From Roseibium polysiphoniae (lineage in GTDB: Bacteria > Pseudomonadota > Alphaproteobacteria > Rhizobiales > Stappiaceae), in contig NZ_JACYXJ010000004.1 in the NCBI RefSeq assembly GCF_014842925.1, positions 310,001 to 374,000 on the forward strand: DNA of 64,000 bases. The letters are read 5' to 3'. The translations under genes and the position numbers were made by a program. Below are positions 1 through 8,299 of this stretch, one piece after another (the first letter of the stretch is position 1; each line of letters begins with the position of its first letter). Below the pieces are notes generated by a model. It had not been told where the DNA came from and searched no databases. It saw only the letters and a list, made by a program, of their open reading frames with translations.

Positions 1-261
1 GAGTCCGAACAATAAGATTTGTTGTTCTGAGGCTTCTTTTGCGAATTTTATCTTCTGAATGTGATTTAGTTCTGAGCAGTGCAATTCCTTTTTTATAATT
101 GCTTTCAAATTCACCAAAGCTTGTCTGATTTCATCCTTTTTGACCTCTGGTATCAGGGCTCCGCCCATTGTCATGTATGGCGATGACCCCGGGGTGTTGT
201 CGGTTCTAATTTTACCGATACCTGCATCGCCACTCTCGTCGATGTAAAACGTGTACTTCAT
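1..261 (-). CDS. DUF3800 domain protein, N-terminal part (runs off left edge)
   Basis: Read on the minus strand from an ATG at 261, the frame stays open for all 87 codons to the window edge, so the C-terminus is missing. The protein begins MKYTFYIDESGDAG and later has LHCSELNHIQK. The opening YIDESGD and the H-x-x-x-L motif are the hallmarks of the DUF3800 family, an RNase H-like fold group of unknown biochemical role often found on mobile or defence-associated DNA. A GAGG ribosome site lies about 9 nt upstream of the ATG. The 1-120 stretch is only about one third G+C, far below the neighbouring genes, which suggests recent acquisition. The family call is recognition from sequence; the function is unknown. 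Confidence 0.75.
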   Translation of the reverse strand, partial: MKYTFYIDESGDAGIGKIRTDNTPGSSPYMTMGGALIPEVKKDEIRQALVNLKAIIKKELHCSELNHIQKIKFAKEASEQQILLFGL

Positions 262-355
262 CCTGATCCTCGTAATTGAGGTGGGTATTTGTCTAGAAAA
301 TGCGTCAAAAGCTGTCTTTAATTCCAATGTCATAAAATGCGGGTATTCGCCCGTC

Positions 356-1402
356 ATGACAATGCGCCTTTCTTCCGTCCGGAAAACCTTCGGATCCCAC
401 GCCGCCCTTGATGATGTGTCCCTTGAGATCGATACCGGCGATTTCTTCGTCGTTCTCGGCCCGTCCGGTTGCGGAAAATCGACGCTTCTGCGCGCGATTG
501 CCGGGCTCGAGCCGATTGACAGCGGCGACATTCACCTGGCCGGCACGCAGGTGGCGGGCAAGGGGCTGCATCAGCCGCCGGAAGCGCGCAATGTGGGCGT
601 GGTGTTCCAGTCCTATGCGTTGTGGCCGCATATGAGCGTTCGCCAAAACGTTGCCTTTCCGCTGGAAACGGCAAAGCGGGCCGGAACTTATGTGACGGCC
701 CGGACGAACAACTGCCTTGAAACCGTCGAACTGACACCGTTTGCCGATCGCAAGCCGGCAGATCTCTCCGGTGGCCAGCGGCAGCGCGTGGCGCTGGCCC
801 GCTGTCTGGCGCAGGGGGCGAAGACCGTGCTCATGGACGAGCCGCTGGCAAACCTCGATCCGCATCTGCGCAGTGCGATGGAAGCGGAACTGGCCGAGTT
901 TCACAAGAAGAGCGGGTCAACGACCCTCTTCATCACCCACGATCAGCGCGAGGCCATGGCGCTTGCCGACAAGGTCGCGCTGATGTGGGACGGCAAGGTG
1001 CTTCAGGCGGACACGCCAGAGGGGCTTTATGACCGGCCGGTCAACGAACGGGTGGCGGGCTTCATTGGCCGCAGCACGATCCTTTCTGGCGAAATCCTCG
1101 CCGTACGCGGCGAACGCGCGCTGGTTTCCCTGGCGGGGCACGCCGTTGAAATTCCCTGCCCGCAGGACACGGAAATCGGCATGGCCCGGATCATTGTCCG
1201 GCCGGAACACGTGCGCACCACAGGCGAGGACCGGGACCTGGAGACGGTCGTTGACCGCGTCACCTATCGCGGCGGCTTCTGGGAAGCCAATGTGCGGCTC
1301 GACGGGCAGGAGCAGGCGGTTCTGGTCAATATCCCGCACAAGGCAGCTGCCGGCGACAGCCTGGCGATTTCCATCGACGGCGGCTGGGTGCTGCCAGCCT
1401 GA
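356..1402 (+). CDS. fbpC: Fbp/Afu-type ABC transporter ATP-binding protein
   Basis: ATPase of a ferric-iron-type (or related phosphonate/spermidine-type) ABC importer acting at the inner membrane. With the ATG at 356 the protein has 348 residues: Walker A GPSGCGKST at about 35-43, Q-loop FQSYALWP, signature LSGGQ near 137, Walker B VLMDEP, H-loop ITHDQ, then a TOBE-like C-terminal domain. The frame extends upstream to a GTG at 251, but homology to the family starts at the ATG, so the longer start is rejected. The gene is convergent with the permease gene (stops 9 bp apart) instead of lying in the same operon, which is unusual for this transporter type. Iron as ligand is inferred from the partner genes and is not proven. 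Confidence 0.85.
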   Translation: MTMRLSSVRKTFGSHAALDDVSLEIDTGDFFVVLGPSGCGKSTLLRAIAGLEPIDSGDIHLAGTQVAGKGLHQPPEARNVGVVFQSYALWPHMSVRQNVAFPLETAKRAGTYVTARTNNCLETVELTPFADRKPADLSGGQRQRVALARCLAQGAKTVLMDEPLANLDPHLRSAMEAELAEFHKKSGSTTLFITHDQREAMALADKVALMWDGKVLQADTPEGLYDRPVNERVAGFIGRSTILSGEILAVRGERALVSLAGHAVEIPCPQDTEIGMARIIVRPEHVRTTGEDRDLETVVDRVTYRGGFWEANVRLDGQEQAVLVNIPHKAAAGDSLAISIDGGWVLPA

Positions 1403-1411
1403 TTTTCTCTC

Positions 1412-3112
1412 CTAGCTGCGCCAGGGGATGGTCCCGGCTGGCACCTTTTTGGTGAGTGCATTCATCGCCACCATGATGACGATGGTTGCCAGGACCACCA
1501 CGACCGACATGGCAGCTGCCAGCGTGGTGTAGCCGCCGTCTTCATAGTTGAAGATGGTGGTGCCGATGGTCTCGTTTCCGGTCGACCACAAGAGGGCCGA
1601 TACAGTGACCTCATTGTAGGCTGTCAGGAACACGAGGATGCCGCCCGATGCTGCGGCAGGGGCGACGAGCGGTGCGAAGATCTTGCGTATCCGACGGCCG
1701 AAGCCCGCACCCGAAACCCTGGCGGCGTCTTCAAGGCTCATGTCCATCTGCAGGAAGGCAGCGACGACAGGCTTGAGGCCGACGGCGACGAAGCAGGAGA
1801 CATAGGCGATCAGGATGATCCAGAGCGTGCCGTAAAGGGAGATGTTGACGATTGGCAACGGCCTGATGAACGCCAGGATAAAGGCGATCGACATGACCAG
1901 ACCGGGGACGGCAAAGGCGATCTCTGCCTGCGATCCAGCGATCCCCGCCATCAATCGCTGCCCTGCCTTGCGGCTGACGAGAAAGTAGCCGAGCAGGATC
2001 GAAAGACCGGCAATCACCAATGCGGCAAGTGTGGCAATGCCGGTGGAATTGGCGAAGGCCCGAAGTGTCACCGACTGGCGCCACAGAACCTCGGCGAAAT
2101 TGCTCAAGGTCAGTGTTTCGAGCGACAGATCCAGTCCGTAGGTTTTGACCAGCGAGGTGGCCAAAAGAGATGCTGCCGGCAACAACAGCACCGAAGCGAC
2201 AAACAGCCAAAGCAGTGCTTCGACCGGCAGGCGGTGCTTGCCAAGGGCAATGTCGAGCGGTGCCTGAGGCAGGCCGACCAGAGCCGAGCGCATGCGTTTT
2301 TGCAGGACAGTCTGGATGACGATGGCGACCAGGGCGACCAGTGCGAGAATGACGGAGATGATCGCCACATTGGGCAGGACGTCCGGACCGAAGCTTGCCA
2401 GCCGCCGCCAGACCAGGACTGGCAGCGTCGTGTAACGGGCCGGAATGCCGATGAGGGCGTTGATGCCGAAGTTGCCGAGCGCGGCGACAAAGGCGAGGGC
2501 AAAGCCTGCCATCAGCGCGGGCGACAGCAGCGGCAGCGTGATCTTGACCAGCATGCGCGTGGCGCCCGAGCCGCTGACACGGGCGGCATCGGACAGCTCG
2601 CGCGGGAAGGATCTGAGCGCTGCGCGGACCAGAAGAAACACCAGCGGGCTGTGCTGCAGCGTCAGGAGCAGCACTAGGCCCTCTCGGGAATATAGTGGGT
2701 GATCCGAGCCGAGTTCCGGCGCGATCGAGAGCCAGCGCAGAACCGGACTTGCCGGGCCAAGCGCCTGGATCCAGGCGATGGCCGTCACATGGGGCGGGAT
2801 CATCATCGGCAGCAAGATCAGGAAGACGAGAAGCCCCTTGGCGCGCACGTTGGTGAGGCCGATGACAAGGGCGAGCGCGGTGCCGAGAATGGTCGCGAAG
2901 AGGGCCGAAAGCGCACTGCTTTCCAGTGAGTGCCAAAGTGCCCGGAGGACCGACCGGCTCTGCAGGGCCTCGAGAAGGGGCGCAATATTCAGGCTGCCTT
3001 CTGCCGTCAGGCCGATCTTGAACAGGAGCAGCAGGGGCAGGCCGCAGATCGCCGTGATCGTGAGGACGAGAAACACGAGGGTTAGGCGTTCTGTGCGGAA
3101 GATGGCGGTCAT
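1412..3112 (-). CDS. fbpB: Fbp-type ABC transporter permease (fused two-domain)
   Basis: Inner-membrane permease of 566 residues carrying two fused binding-protein-dependent transport modules, as in FbpB/SfuB proteins (usual length 500-570). Hydrophobic segments fill both halves, and each half has an EAA-type loop (around ELSDAARVSGSGATR and SLEDAARVSGAGFGR) that docks onto the ATPase. It follows the binding-protein gene on the same strand after a 179-bp gap holding a strong hairpin. Its expected ATPase partner is the convergent gene at 356-1402. Family assignment is firm; the ligand (Fe3+ or 2-aminoethylphosphonate-like) is uncertain. Confidence 0.88.
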   Translation of the reverse strand: MTAIFRTERLTLVFLVLTITAICGLPLLLLFKIGLTAEGSLNIAPLLEALQSRSVLRALWHSLESSALSALFATILGTALALVIGLTNVRAKGLLVFLILLPMMIPPHVTAIAWIQALGPASPVLRWLSIAPELGSDHPLYSREGLVLLLTLQHSPLVFLLVRAALRSFPRELSDAARVSGSGATRMLVKITLPLLSPALMAGFALAFVAALGNFGINALIGIPARYTTLPVLVWRRLASFGPDVLPNVAIISVILALVALVAIVIQTVLQKRMRSALVGLPQAPLDIALGKHRLPVEALLWLFVASVLLLPAASLLATSLVKTYGLDLSLETLTLSNFAEVLWRQSVTLRAFANSTGIATLAALVIAGLSILLGYFLVSRKAGQRLMAGIAGSQAEIAFAVPGLVMSIAFILAFIRPLPIVNISLYGTLWIILIAYVSCFVAVGLKPVVAAFLQMDMSLEDAARVSGAGFGRRIRKIFAPLVAPAAASGGILVFLTAYNEVTVSALLWSTGNETIGTTIFNYEDGGYTTLAAAMSVVVVLATIVIMVAMNALTKKVPAGTIPWRS

Positions 3113-3230
3113 GAAGCGGCGATCAGAAGCGTGGGTGGTGGGGCGTGATCAGGGCGTTCCTGGGAACGAGGAACCAAGGCTGGCAGACGGTTTCGGCGCC
3201 TTGCGTCCCGGTTTCCTCAGGCTAAGCCTC

Positions 3231-3275
3231 AGAAAACGGACAGCGGCGCAGGGTGTTGCCCGCGCCGCTGTCTTA
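3231..3275 (-). terminator. Strong hairpin after the fbpA-like gene
   Basis: Arms GACAGCGGCGC (3239-3249) and GCGCCGCTGTC (3262-3272) pair over 11 bp, and the loop contains a further ggg/ccc pair. Read on the minus strand it follows the binding-protein stop codon and is trailed by a short T tract. It probably terminates or attenuates transcription, or protects the mRNA end, lowering permease output relative to binding protein. Confidence 0.75.
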
Positions 3276-3291
3276 GTTTTTGAGAGGCCGA

Positions 3292-4275
3292 TTAGCCGCC
3301 GAAGATCTCGGTGAACTTCATCTTGTTGGCAGCGTCGGATTCCAGAGCAGCAGCCGGATCGAAGTCCATCAGCTTTATGTCTTGACGCGCCGGGAAGCCT
3401 TCAGGACCAGCAACAGCCGGGTGTGCCGGCAGGTAACCCTGGGACGAGGCCAGCTTCTGGCCTTCTTCGGAGATCAGGAAGTCAACAAAAGCCTTGGCAG
3501 CGTCCGGGTTCTGAGCGGTGGAGAGGATCGCGACCGGCTCGGTGACAGCAGAAACGCCTTCTTCCGGGAAAACGAACTCAACCGGAGCGCCTTCCAGCTT
3601 GTTGCGGATCGGCAGGAAGTCAACGACGAAGCCGTAGAGCTTTTCACCACCGGCAACAGCCTTGTAGGTGCCGCCGTTGCCGCCCTTCGGGTTGGCGCCC
3701 TGGTCAGCCAGGCCTTCGTAGTATGCCCAGCCGAGATCCGGGTTGGACGTCAGAGCGGCCATGTGGATGGTGGCAGCGCCGGATGTTAGCGGCGACGGCA
3801 TGGCGATCTTGCCCTTTGCGTCGGCTTCCAGCAGATCCTTGTAGGAGGTCGGCTTGATCGGCGCATTGGTGTTGTAAACGATGCCGGTGGTGATCAGCTT
3901 CGTCGAGAAATAGGTCTTGTCGTCGTCCATGATCGCAGGATCATAGGCGGAAACGTCAGCACCTTCGTGCGCCATCAGGCGGCCTTCGGCCTTCAGGCCT
4001 TCCATGGTGACCATGTCGGCGATCAGGAGAAGGTCAGGCTTGGGAGCGCCAGCTTCGAATTCAGCGCGCAGCTTAGCCATGATCTTGGTGGTGCCGTCAC
4101 GGACCCACTCGACTTCAACGCCCGGGTTTGCGGCGGAGAATGCGTCGACGGTTGCCTGCGCGTCCTTGTTCGGCTGGGAGGTGTAGAGCACCAGCTTGCC
4201 GGAAACGTCGGCTGCGAAGGACTGGCCGGTGGCAGCAGCAAGCATCGTGGCTGCAATAAGAAGCTTTTTCATCAT
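3292..4275 (-). CDS. fbpA: Periplasmic substrate-binding protein, Fbp/Afu type
   Basis: Secreted ligand-binding protein of 327 residues. The N-terminus (MMKKLLIAATMLAAATGQSFA, cleaved before AD) is a typical Sec signal peptide. The mature start KLVLYTSQPNKDAQ and the segment PDLLLIADMVTMEGL match the extracellular solute-binding family that includes FbpA, AfuA, FutA and 2-aminoethylphosphonate-binding proteins. I do not see the adjacent tyrosine pair that classical FbpA proteins use to hold Fe3+, so iron specificity is only moderately likely. The start ATG has an upstream GAGGATCC ribosome site. It is the first gene of its operon and diverges from gnd. Confidence 0.8.
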   Translation of the reverse strand: MMKKLLIAATMLAAATGQSFAADVSGKLVLYTSQPNKDAQATVDAFSAANPGVEVEWVRDGTTKIMAKLRAEFEAGAPKPDLLLIADMVTMEGLKAEGRLMAHEGADVSAYDPAIMDDDKTYFSTKLITTGIVYNTNAPIKPTSYKDLLEADAKGKIAMPSPLTSGAATIHMAALTSNPDLGWAYYEGLADQGANPKGGNGGTYKAVAGGEKLYGFVVDFLPIRNKLEGAPVEFVFPEEGVSAVTEPVAILSTAQNPDAAKAFVDFLISEEGQKLASSQGYLPAHPAVAGPEGFPARQDIKLMDFDPAAALESDAANKMKFTEIFGG

Positions 4276-4592
4276 GAGGATCCTCGTAGAATGCGTGCCG
4301 CAGGAGGGATGCGACTGCGAGGCGCTCTAGCAGTCTTTCATGACAGTTTAAGTAAGGCGTCTTCGGATTTTGATGGTGATATTAGCTGGCTAATTTTCTC
4401 GTTTCAGTCACAGGTTGAAGTTCGTCGTGCGGCAATTTCCGCCGATAGTCGGCGGCGTCATTGGCGACTGGCCATGGAAAATGCAAAAGAGCGCGCAAGG
4501 TTGGATTAGGCAATTGCCGGAATGCGGTCGCATGGGCTATCACTCCGCAACCAAGAAATTCCCAAACGAAACTATTGTGAAAGGAAGCACCC
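4276..4592. other. Divergent intergenic region fbpA/gnd
   Basis: The 317 bp hold the outward promoters for the binding-protein gene and gnd. No TGA-N9-TCA iron box of the kind found in the siderophore locus is present. A short dyad TTAGC-tg-GCTAA sits at 4382-4393. Small frames here have no recognisable product. Confidence 0.5.
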
Positions 4593-6026
4593 ATGGCCGA
4601 AGCAGTTACGGGCTCAGCCGAAATCGGATTGATCGGGCTGGGCACGATGGGTGGCAACCTGGCGCTGAACATTGCGGAAAACGGCTTTTCCATCGCCGTC
4701 TTCAACCGCACGGCGGACAAGGCGGACAGCTTTCATGCCTCGGCAGGGGCTCTGGCGGACAAGATTGTCCCGACAAAGACGCTGGAAGACTTCGTCGCGG
4801 CCATAAAGAGCCCGCGCGCGATCATCCTGATGGTGCCTGCCGGTGATGCTGTGGACGCCCAGATCGCCGCCTTGCGTCCGCTGCTGGATCCGCAGGACCT
4901 GATCATCGATGCAGGCAACGCCAACTATCACGACACCAACCGCCGGGATGAAGAAGCAAAAGCGGCCGGCGCGCGCTTCATGGGCATCGGTGTCTCCGGT
5001 GGTGAAGAAGGCGCTCGCTTCGGCCCGTCGATCATGGCCGGTGGACCCGCCGATGGCTGGGACCAGGTCGGTCATGTGCTGGAGGCCATCTCCGCAAAGC
5101 ATGGCGACGTGCCTTGTGCCGCGCATCTCGGGGACGCTGGCGCAGGTCATCTGGTCAAGACCGTTCACAACGGCATTGAATATGCCGACATGCAGATGAT
5201 CGCGGAAGTCTATGGCGTCATGCGCGATGGATTCGGCATGACGTCTGCCGAGATCGCCGAAGTCTTCGAAGGCTGGAACGGTGGCATCCTGCAGTCCTAC
5301 CTGATCGAAATCTCCGGCAAGGTTGCCCGAGCGACCGATCCTGAGACTGGCCGTCCGATGCTGGACATCATTCTGGACAAGGCCGGTCAGAAGGGCACGG
5401 GCCGCTGGACCGCGATTGAAGCCCTGATGCTGGGCACACCGGCCAGCGCCATCGAGGCAGCAGTTGCCGCGCGCAATCTGTCCGCACGTCTTGATGAACG
5501 CAAAATGGGCGAGGCGGTTTTTGGCGCGGCGCCTCAGGCTTCCGACAAAGCCGTGATCGCGACACAGATGCTGGAAGCCGCGCTCGTTGCCGGCAAGATC
5601 ATCTGCTACGCGCAGGGCTTCGGCCTAATCCTGGAAGCGGCCAAACAGTATGGCTGGGCCATGCCTTTGCCGGAGATCGCCAAGATCTGGCGTGAAGGCT
5701 GCATCATCCGCTCTGCCATGTTGAACGACATGGCCGATGCGTTGGCGGAAGATCCGTCCCGCAATCTGATGCTTGCGCCGTTCTTCTCGGCCAAGCTGAG
5801 CGAGACCCACGACGCGCTGCGCAAGGTCGTTGCCGAGGGCGCGCTGAAAGGCCTGCCGGTTCCCGCGCTTTCCGCCGCGCTGTCCTACTTCGACATCATG
5901 CGGACGGAACGCTCGACCGCGAACATGCTCCAGGGCCAACGTGACTTCTTCGGCGCTCATGGTTTTGAGCGCACCGACAAGGACGGCTCCGGCTACCACG
6001 GGCCATGGGCCATGAACGCCAGCTAG
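4593..6026 (+). CDS. gnd: 6-phosphogluconate dehydrogenase (decarboxylating)
   Basis: Oxidises 6-phosphogluconate to ribulose-5-phosphate, CO2 and NADPH in the cytosolic oxidative pentose phosphate pathway. The protein has 477 residues, the usual length of the long Gnd form. An N-terminal Rossmann motif GLGTMGGNLALNIA is followed by the substrate-binding stretch GVSGGEEGARFGPSIMAGG and the catalytic segment HLVKTVHNGIEYADMQ with its lysine, histidine and asparagine. The C-terminal tail GYHGPW is also typical. A GAAAGGA ribosome site precedes the ATG. It stands alone between the fbp genes and a MYG1-like gene, with a clear terminator just after it. Confidence 0.96.
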   Translation: MAEAVTGSAEIGLIGLGTMGGNLALNIAENGFSIAVFNRTADKADSFHASAGALADKIVPTKTLEDFVAAIKSPRAIILMVPAGDAVDAQIAALRPLLDPQDLIIDAGNANYHDTNRRDEEAKAAGARFMGIGVSGGEEGARFGPSIMAGGPADGWDQVGHVLEAISAKHGDVPCAAHLGDAGAGHLVKTVHNGIEYADMQMIAEVYGVMRDGFGMTSAEIAEVFEGWNGGILQSYLIEISGKVARATDPETGRPMLDIILDKAGQKGTGRWTAIEALMLGTPASAIEAAVAARNLSARLDERKMGEAVFGAAPQASDKAVIATQMLEAALVAGKIICYAQGFGLILEAAKQYGWAMPLPEIAKIWREGCIIRSAMLNDMADALAEDPSRNLMLAPFFSAKLSETHDALRKVVAEGALKGLPVPALSAALSYFDIMRTERSTANMLQGQRDFFGAHGFERTDKDGSGYHGPWAMNAS

Positions 6027-6060
6027 GCTGACATCGGTCACGATCGACAAATTCAAAAGG

Positions 6061-6090
6061 AAAGGCCGGAGCGATCCGGCCTTTTCGTGT
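6061..6090 (+). terminator. Intrinsic terminator after gnd
   Basis: A perfect 10-bp stem AAAGGCCGGA (6061-6070) / TCCGGCCTTT (6075-6084) with a GCGA tetraloop runs into T-rich sequence, 34 bp after the gnd stop. Confidence 0.9.
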
Positions 6091-6240
6091 TTAAAGAGCG
6101 GTCAAAGGGCGCTGGCCTTAACTTAACTTGAACAGAGATGTTGATCTGCCGGCCATTCGCTGTGAAAAGGCCCGTGAATTCTCAAGCAATCGACTGCCTG
6201 ATCGCCTTTTGACCTGAAAGCCCGCCTGGAGCCGCGCCAC

Positions 6241-7164
6241 ATGACCATCTCCCACCTTGTTACCCATTCGGGCGGCTTCCATGCGGACGAAATGCTGTCG
6301 TCGGTCGTGCTGACAAGGCTCTATCCCGATGCGAAGCTGACGCGGACGCGGGACCGGCAGTGGATCACGCCAGCTGCGGGCAAGATCATCTATGATGTCG
6401 GCGGGGCTTATGACGGGGAAGCGCAGATCTTCGATCATCACCAGAGGCCTGGCCCGCTGCGTGAAGACGAACAGCCTTTCAGTTCCTTCGGCTTGATCTG
6501 GAAACACTATGGCCGTGCCTATCTGGCGGCGATGGATGTGCCCGAGCAGGACATTGAGGAGATTCACGGCTCGTTTGACGAAAAATTCGTGCTGCCGATC
6601 GACCTTCTGGACAATGGCGCGATGGATCCGTCTGTGGCCGGTCCGCTGTCCGCCCTGACATTGCCGTCTCTTCTGGGCAGCCTGAAGCCGGTCTTTGATG
6701 ATGCGTCGCCCACTGCGGATGATGATGGGTTTTTTGCAGCTCTGCCGATTGCCCGCAGTTTTGTCGAAGCGTTTATCGGCAACCTTGCTGCGAAGTATCG
6801 TGCTCAGACCATCGTGCTGGATGCGATTGCAAAGGCCGGCACGTCACCGATCCTCGAGCTGCCAATGGGCATGCCATTTCGCTCCGCTTTGGATAAGGCG
6901 GAGGCCGACCACATTCTCTTCATGGTCAATCCGCGCGGCGATGACTGGGCGCTGAACGGCATCAACCTGTCCAGTGACACCTTTGATCAACGGGCGGATC
7001 TGCCTGCTGCATGGGCGGGTCTGACGGATGCGGCTTTGGAAGAGGCGTGCGGCGTCAAGGGCGCGAAGTTCTGCCACAACGCCCGCTTCATCGCGGTGGC
7101 GGACTCCCGCGAAGCAATCCTTCAAATGGCAGAGCTTGCGGTGAAGGAAGTGCAGCAAGTCTGA
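6241..7164 (+). CDS. MYG1 family protein (UPF0160, putative exonuclease)
   Basis: A 307-residue member of the MYG1/GAMM1 family, whose eukaryotic members are DHH-like 3'-5' exonucleases. The diagnostic N-terminal motif THSGGFHADEMLSS, the YDVGG block and FDHHQR, which provide metal-binding histidines and aspartates, are present, as is the downstream block SSFGLIWKHYG. Length matches bacterial members. It is monocistronic by layout: a terminator precedes it, and the next gene (LysR) is on the opposite strand. No ribosome site is obvious beyond GGAG-like sequence upstream. Family identity is clear; the bacterial function is not established. Confidence 0.88.
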   Translation: MTISHLVTHSGGFHADEMLSSVVLTRLYPDAKLTRTRDRQWITPAAGKIIYDVGGAYDGEAQIFDHHQRPGPLREDEQPFSSFGLIWKHYGRAYLAAMDVPEQDIEEIHGSFDEKFVLPIDLLDNGAMDPSVAGPLSALTLPSLLGSLKPVFDDASPTADDDGFFAALPIARSFVEAFIGNLAAKYRAQTIVLDAIAKAGTSPILELPMGMPFRSALDKAEADHILFMVNPRGDDWALNGINLSSDTFDQRADLPAAWAGLTDAALEEACGVKGAKFCHNARFIAVADSREAILQMAELAVKEVQQV

Positions 7165-7215
7165 TACGCGGGTATGCAAGGCCGTAGCTGCTTGGGGCGG
7201 GGTTGAGGCGCTTCC

Positions 7216-8133
7216 CTATTCGCTGAGTTTCATTTTCTCCCGGATGTCGGCTCGGGACTCGATGGCCAGGTCGATGAACGCACGGGTGGGCGGTTCGACC
7301 TGGTCTGCGCGGTGATGAAGGACAAAGGGAACCGGCCCGGCGTCCTCGAGAAGCGGCAGGCTTTTGCACCCTGCCATGTTGAGCTGACGAATGCAGCCTG
7401 GCGCAATTGAAACGCCAAGGCCGGAGGCGACGCCGCTCAAGACCGCCTGCATGCTGTTCGACTGGTGCGCAATGTCGATTGAAAATCCGGCGTCGCGGCA
7501 GGCGCTGACGATCTGGTCGAAAAGGCCAGAGGCACCGCTGCGTTGAAACAGGACGAAGGGGACGGGCGCCAGGTCGCCGATCTGCAGGGTCTGCCTAGCG
7601 GCCAGGGGATGATCATCCGGCACGAAGGCCATCAACCTGTCGACATAGATTTCCAGGCTCTCGACGTCGGCTGCGCCGCGTGGCGGCAGGGCGCGGGACA
7701 GGGCAATGTCCAACTGACCTGCGGCCAGTGCCTCGGCCTGGGCGTCGGCGTTCATTTCCGTCAAGGTGACCTGAACGTCGGGAAAGTCTCGTGTGAAGGC
7801 ACGAACCAGACCGGGCAGAAAGGCCTGGCAGGCGGAGCTGATAAAGCCGATCCGCAAGCGGCCGATCTGACCGCTTCCGGCCCTTTGCACCAGTTTGCGC
7901 GCCCGCTCTTCATGGGCCAGGATCTCCAGTGCCTCGCGCAGCAGTGTTTCGCCTGCGGCGGTGATCCTGACATCTCGGGTCGACCGCCAGAAGAGACGGA
8001 CGCCCAATTCTTCCTCGATATCGGATATCTGCCGGCTGACGGCGGGCTGGACCGTATTGAGTGCCCGGGCCGCTGCGGAAAAGCCCTTCAACTGCGCAAC
8101 GGTGACGAAGGTTCTCAGGACCCGTATTTCCAT
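7216..8133 (-). CDS. LysR-family transcriptional regulator
   Basis: DNA-binding regulator of 305 residues, the standard LysR length. The N-terminal winged helix-turn-helix spans about residues 1-60 (MEIRVLRTFVTVAQLKGFSAAAR, AVSRQISDIEEELGVRLF), followed by a periplasmic-binding-like effector domain from about residue 90. It is divergent from an MFS transporter gene with 166 bp between the starts, the classical arrangement in which the LysR protein controls the neighbour. An AT-rich dyad lies in that gap. The effector is unknown. Confidence 0.93.
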   Translation of the reverse strand: MEIRVLRTFVTVAQLKGFSAAARALNTVQPAVSRQISDIEEELGVRLFWRSTRDVRITAAGETLLREALEILAHEERARKLVQRAGSGQIGRLRIGFISSACQAFLPGLVRAFTRDFPDVQVTLTEMNADAQAEALAAGQLDIALSRALPPRGAADVESLEIYVDRLMAFVPDDHPLAARQTLQIGDLAPVPFVLFQRSGASGLFDQIVSACRDAGFSIDIAHQSNSMQAVLSGVASGLGVSIAPGCIRQLNMAGCKSLPLLEDAGPVPFVLHHRADQVEPPTRAFIDLAIESRADIREKMKLSE

Positions 8134-8152
8134 GGCGGCACCTATACGAATT

Positions 8153-8179
8153 TGCTATCAATTATATATGTAATTAGCA
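8153..8179. promoter_or_regulatory. Candidate LysR-binding dyad
   Basis: TGCTA (8153-8157) and TAGCA (8175-8179) form an inverted repeat around an AT-rich centre in the divergent lysR/MFS promoter region. LysR regulators commonly bind such interrupted dyads (T-N11-A type). This is a sequence observation only. Confidence 0.4.
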
Positions 8180-8299
8180 TTTTTGTTATTGAGAAGCAGC
8201 GCTTATTTCCCGTGTACAGAGGCGCTGGCGCAAGCTGGCCAGTCACAATTCCCGACGCCGTGACGAAACCGACGCCGGACGTCACATGAGGAAATGAAC

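Noticed and set aside
4276-4592. Search for an iron box upstream of the Fbp-type binding-protein gene
   Set aside because: No TGA-N9-TCA sequence found; only a short TTAGC dyad of unknown meaning.
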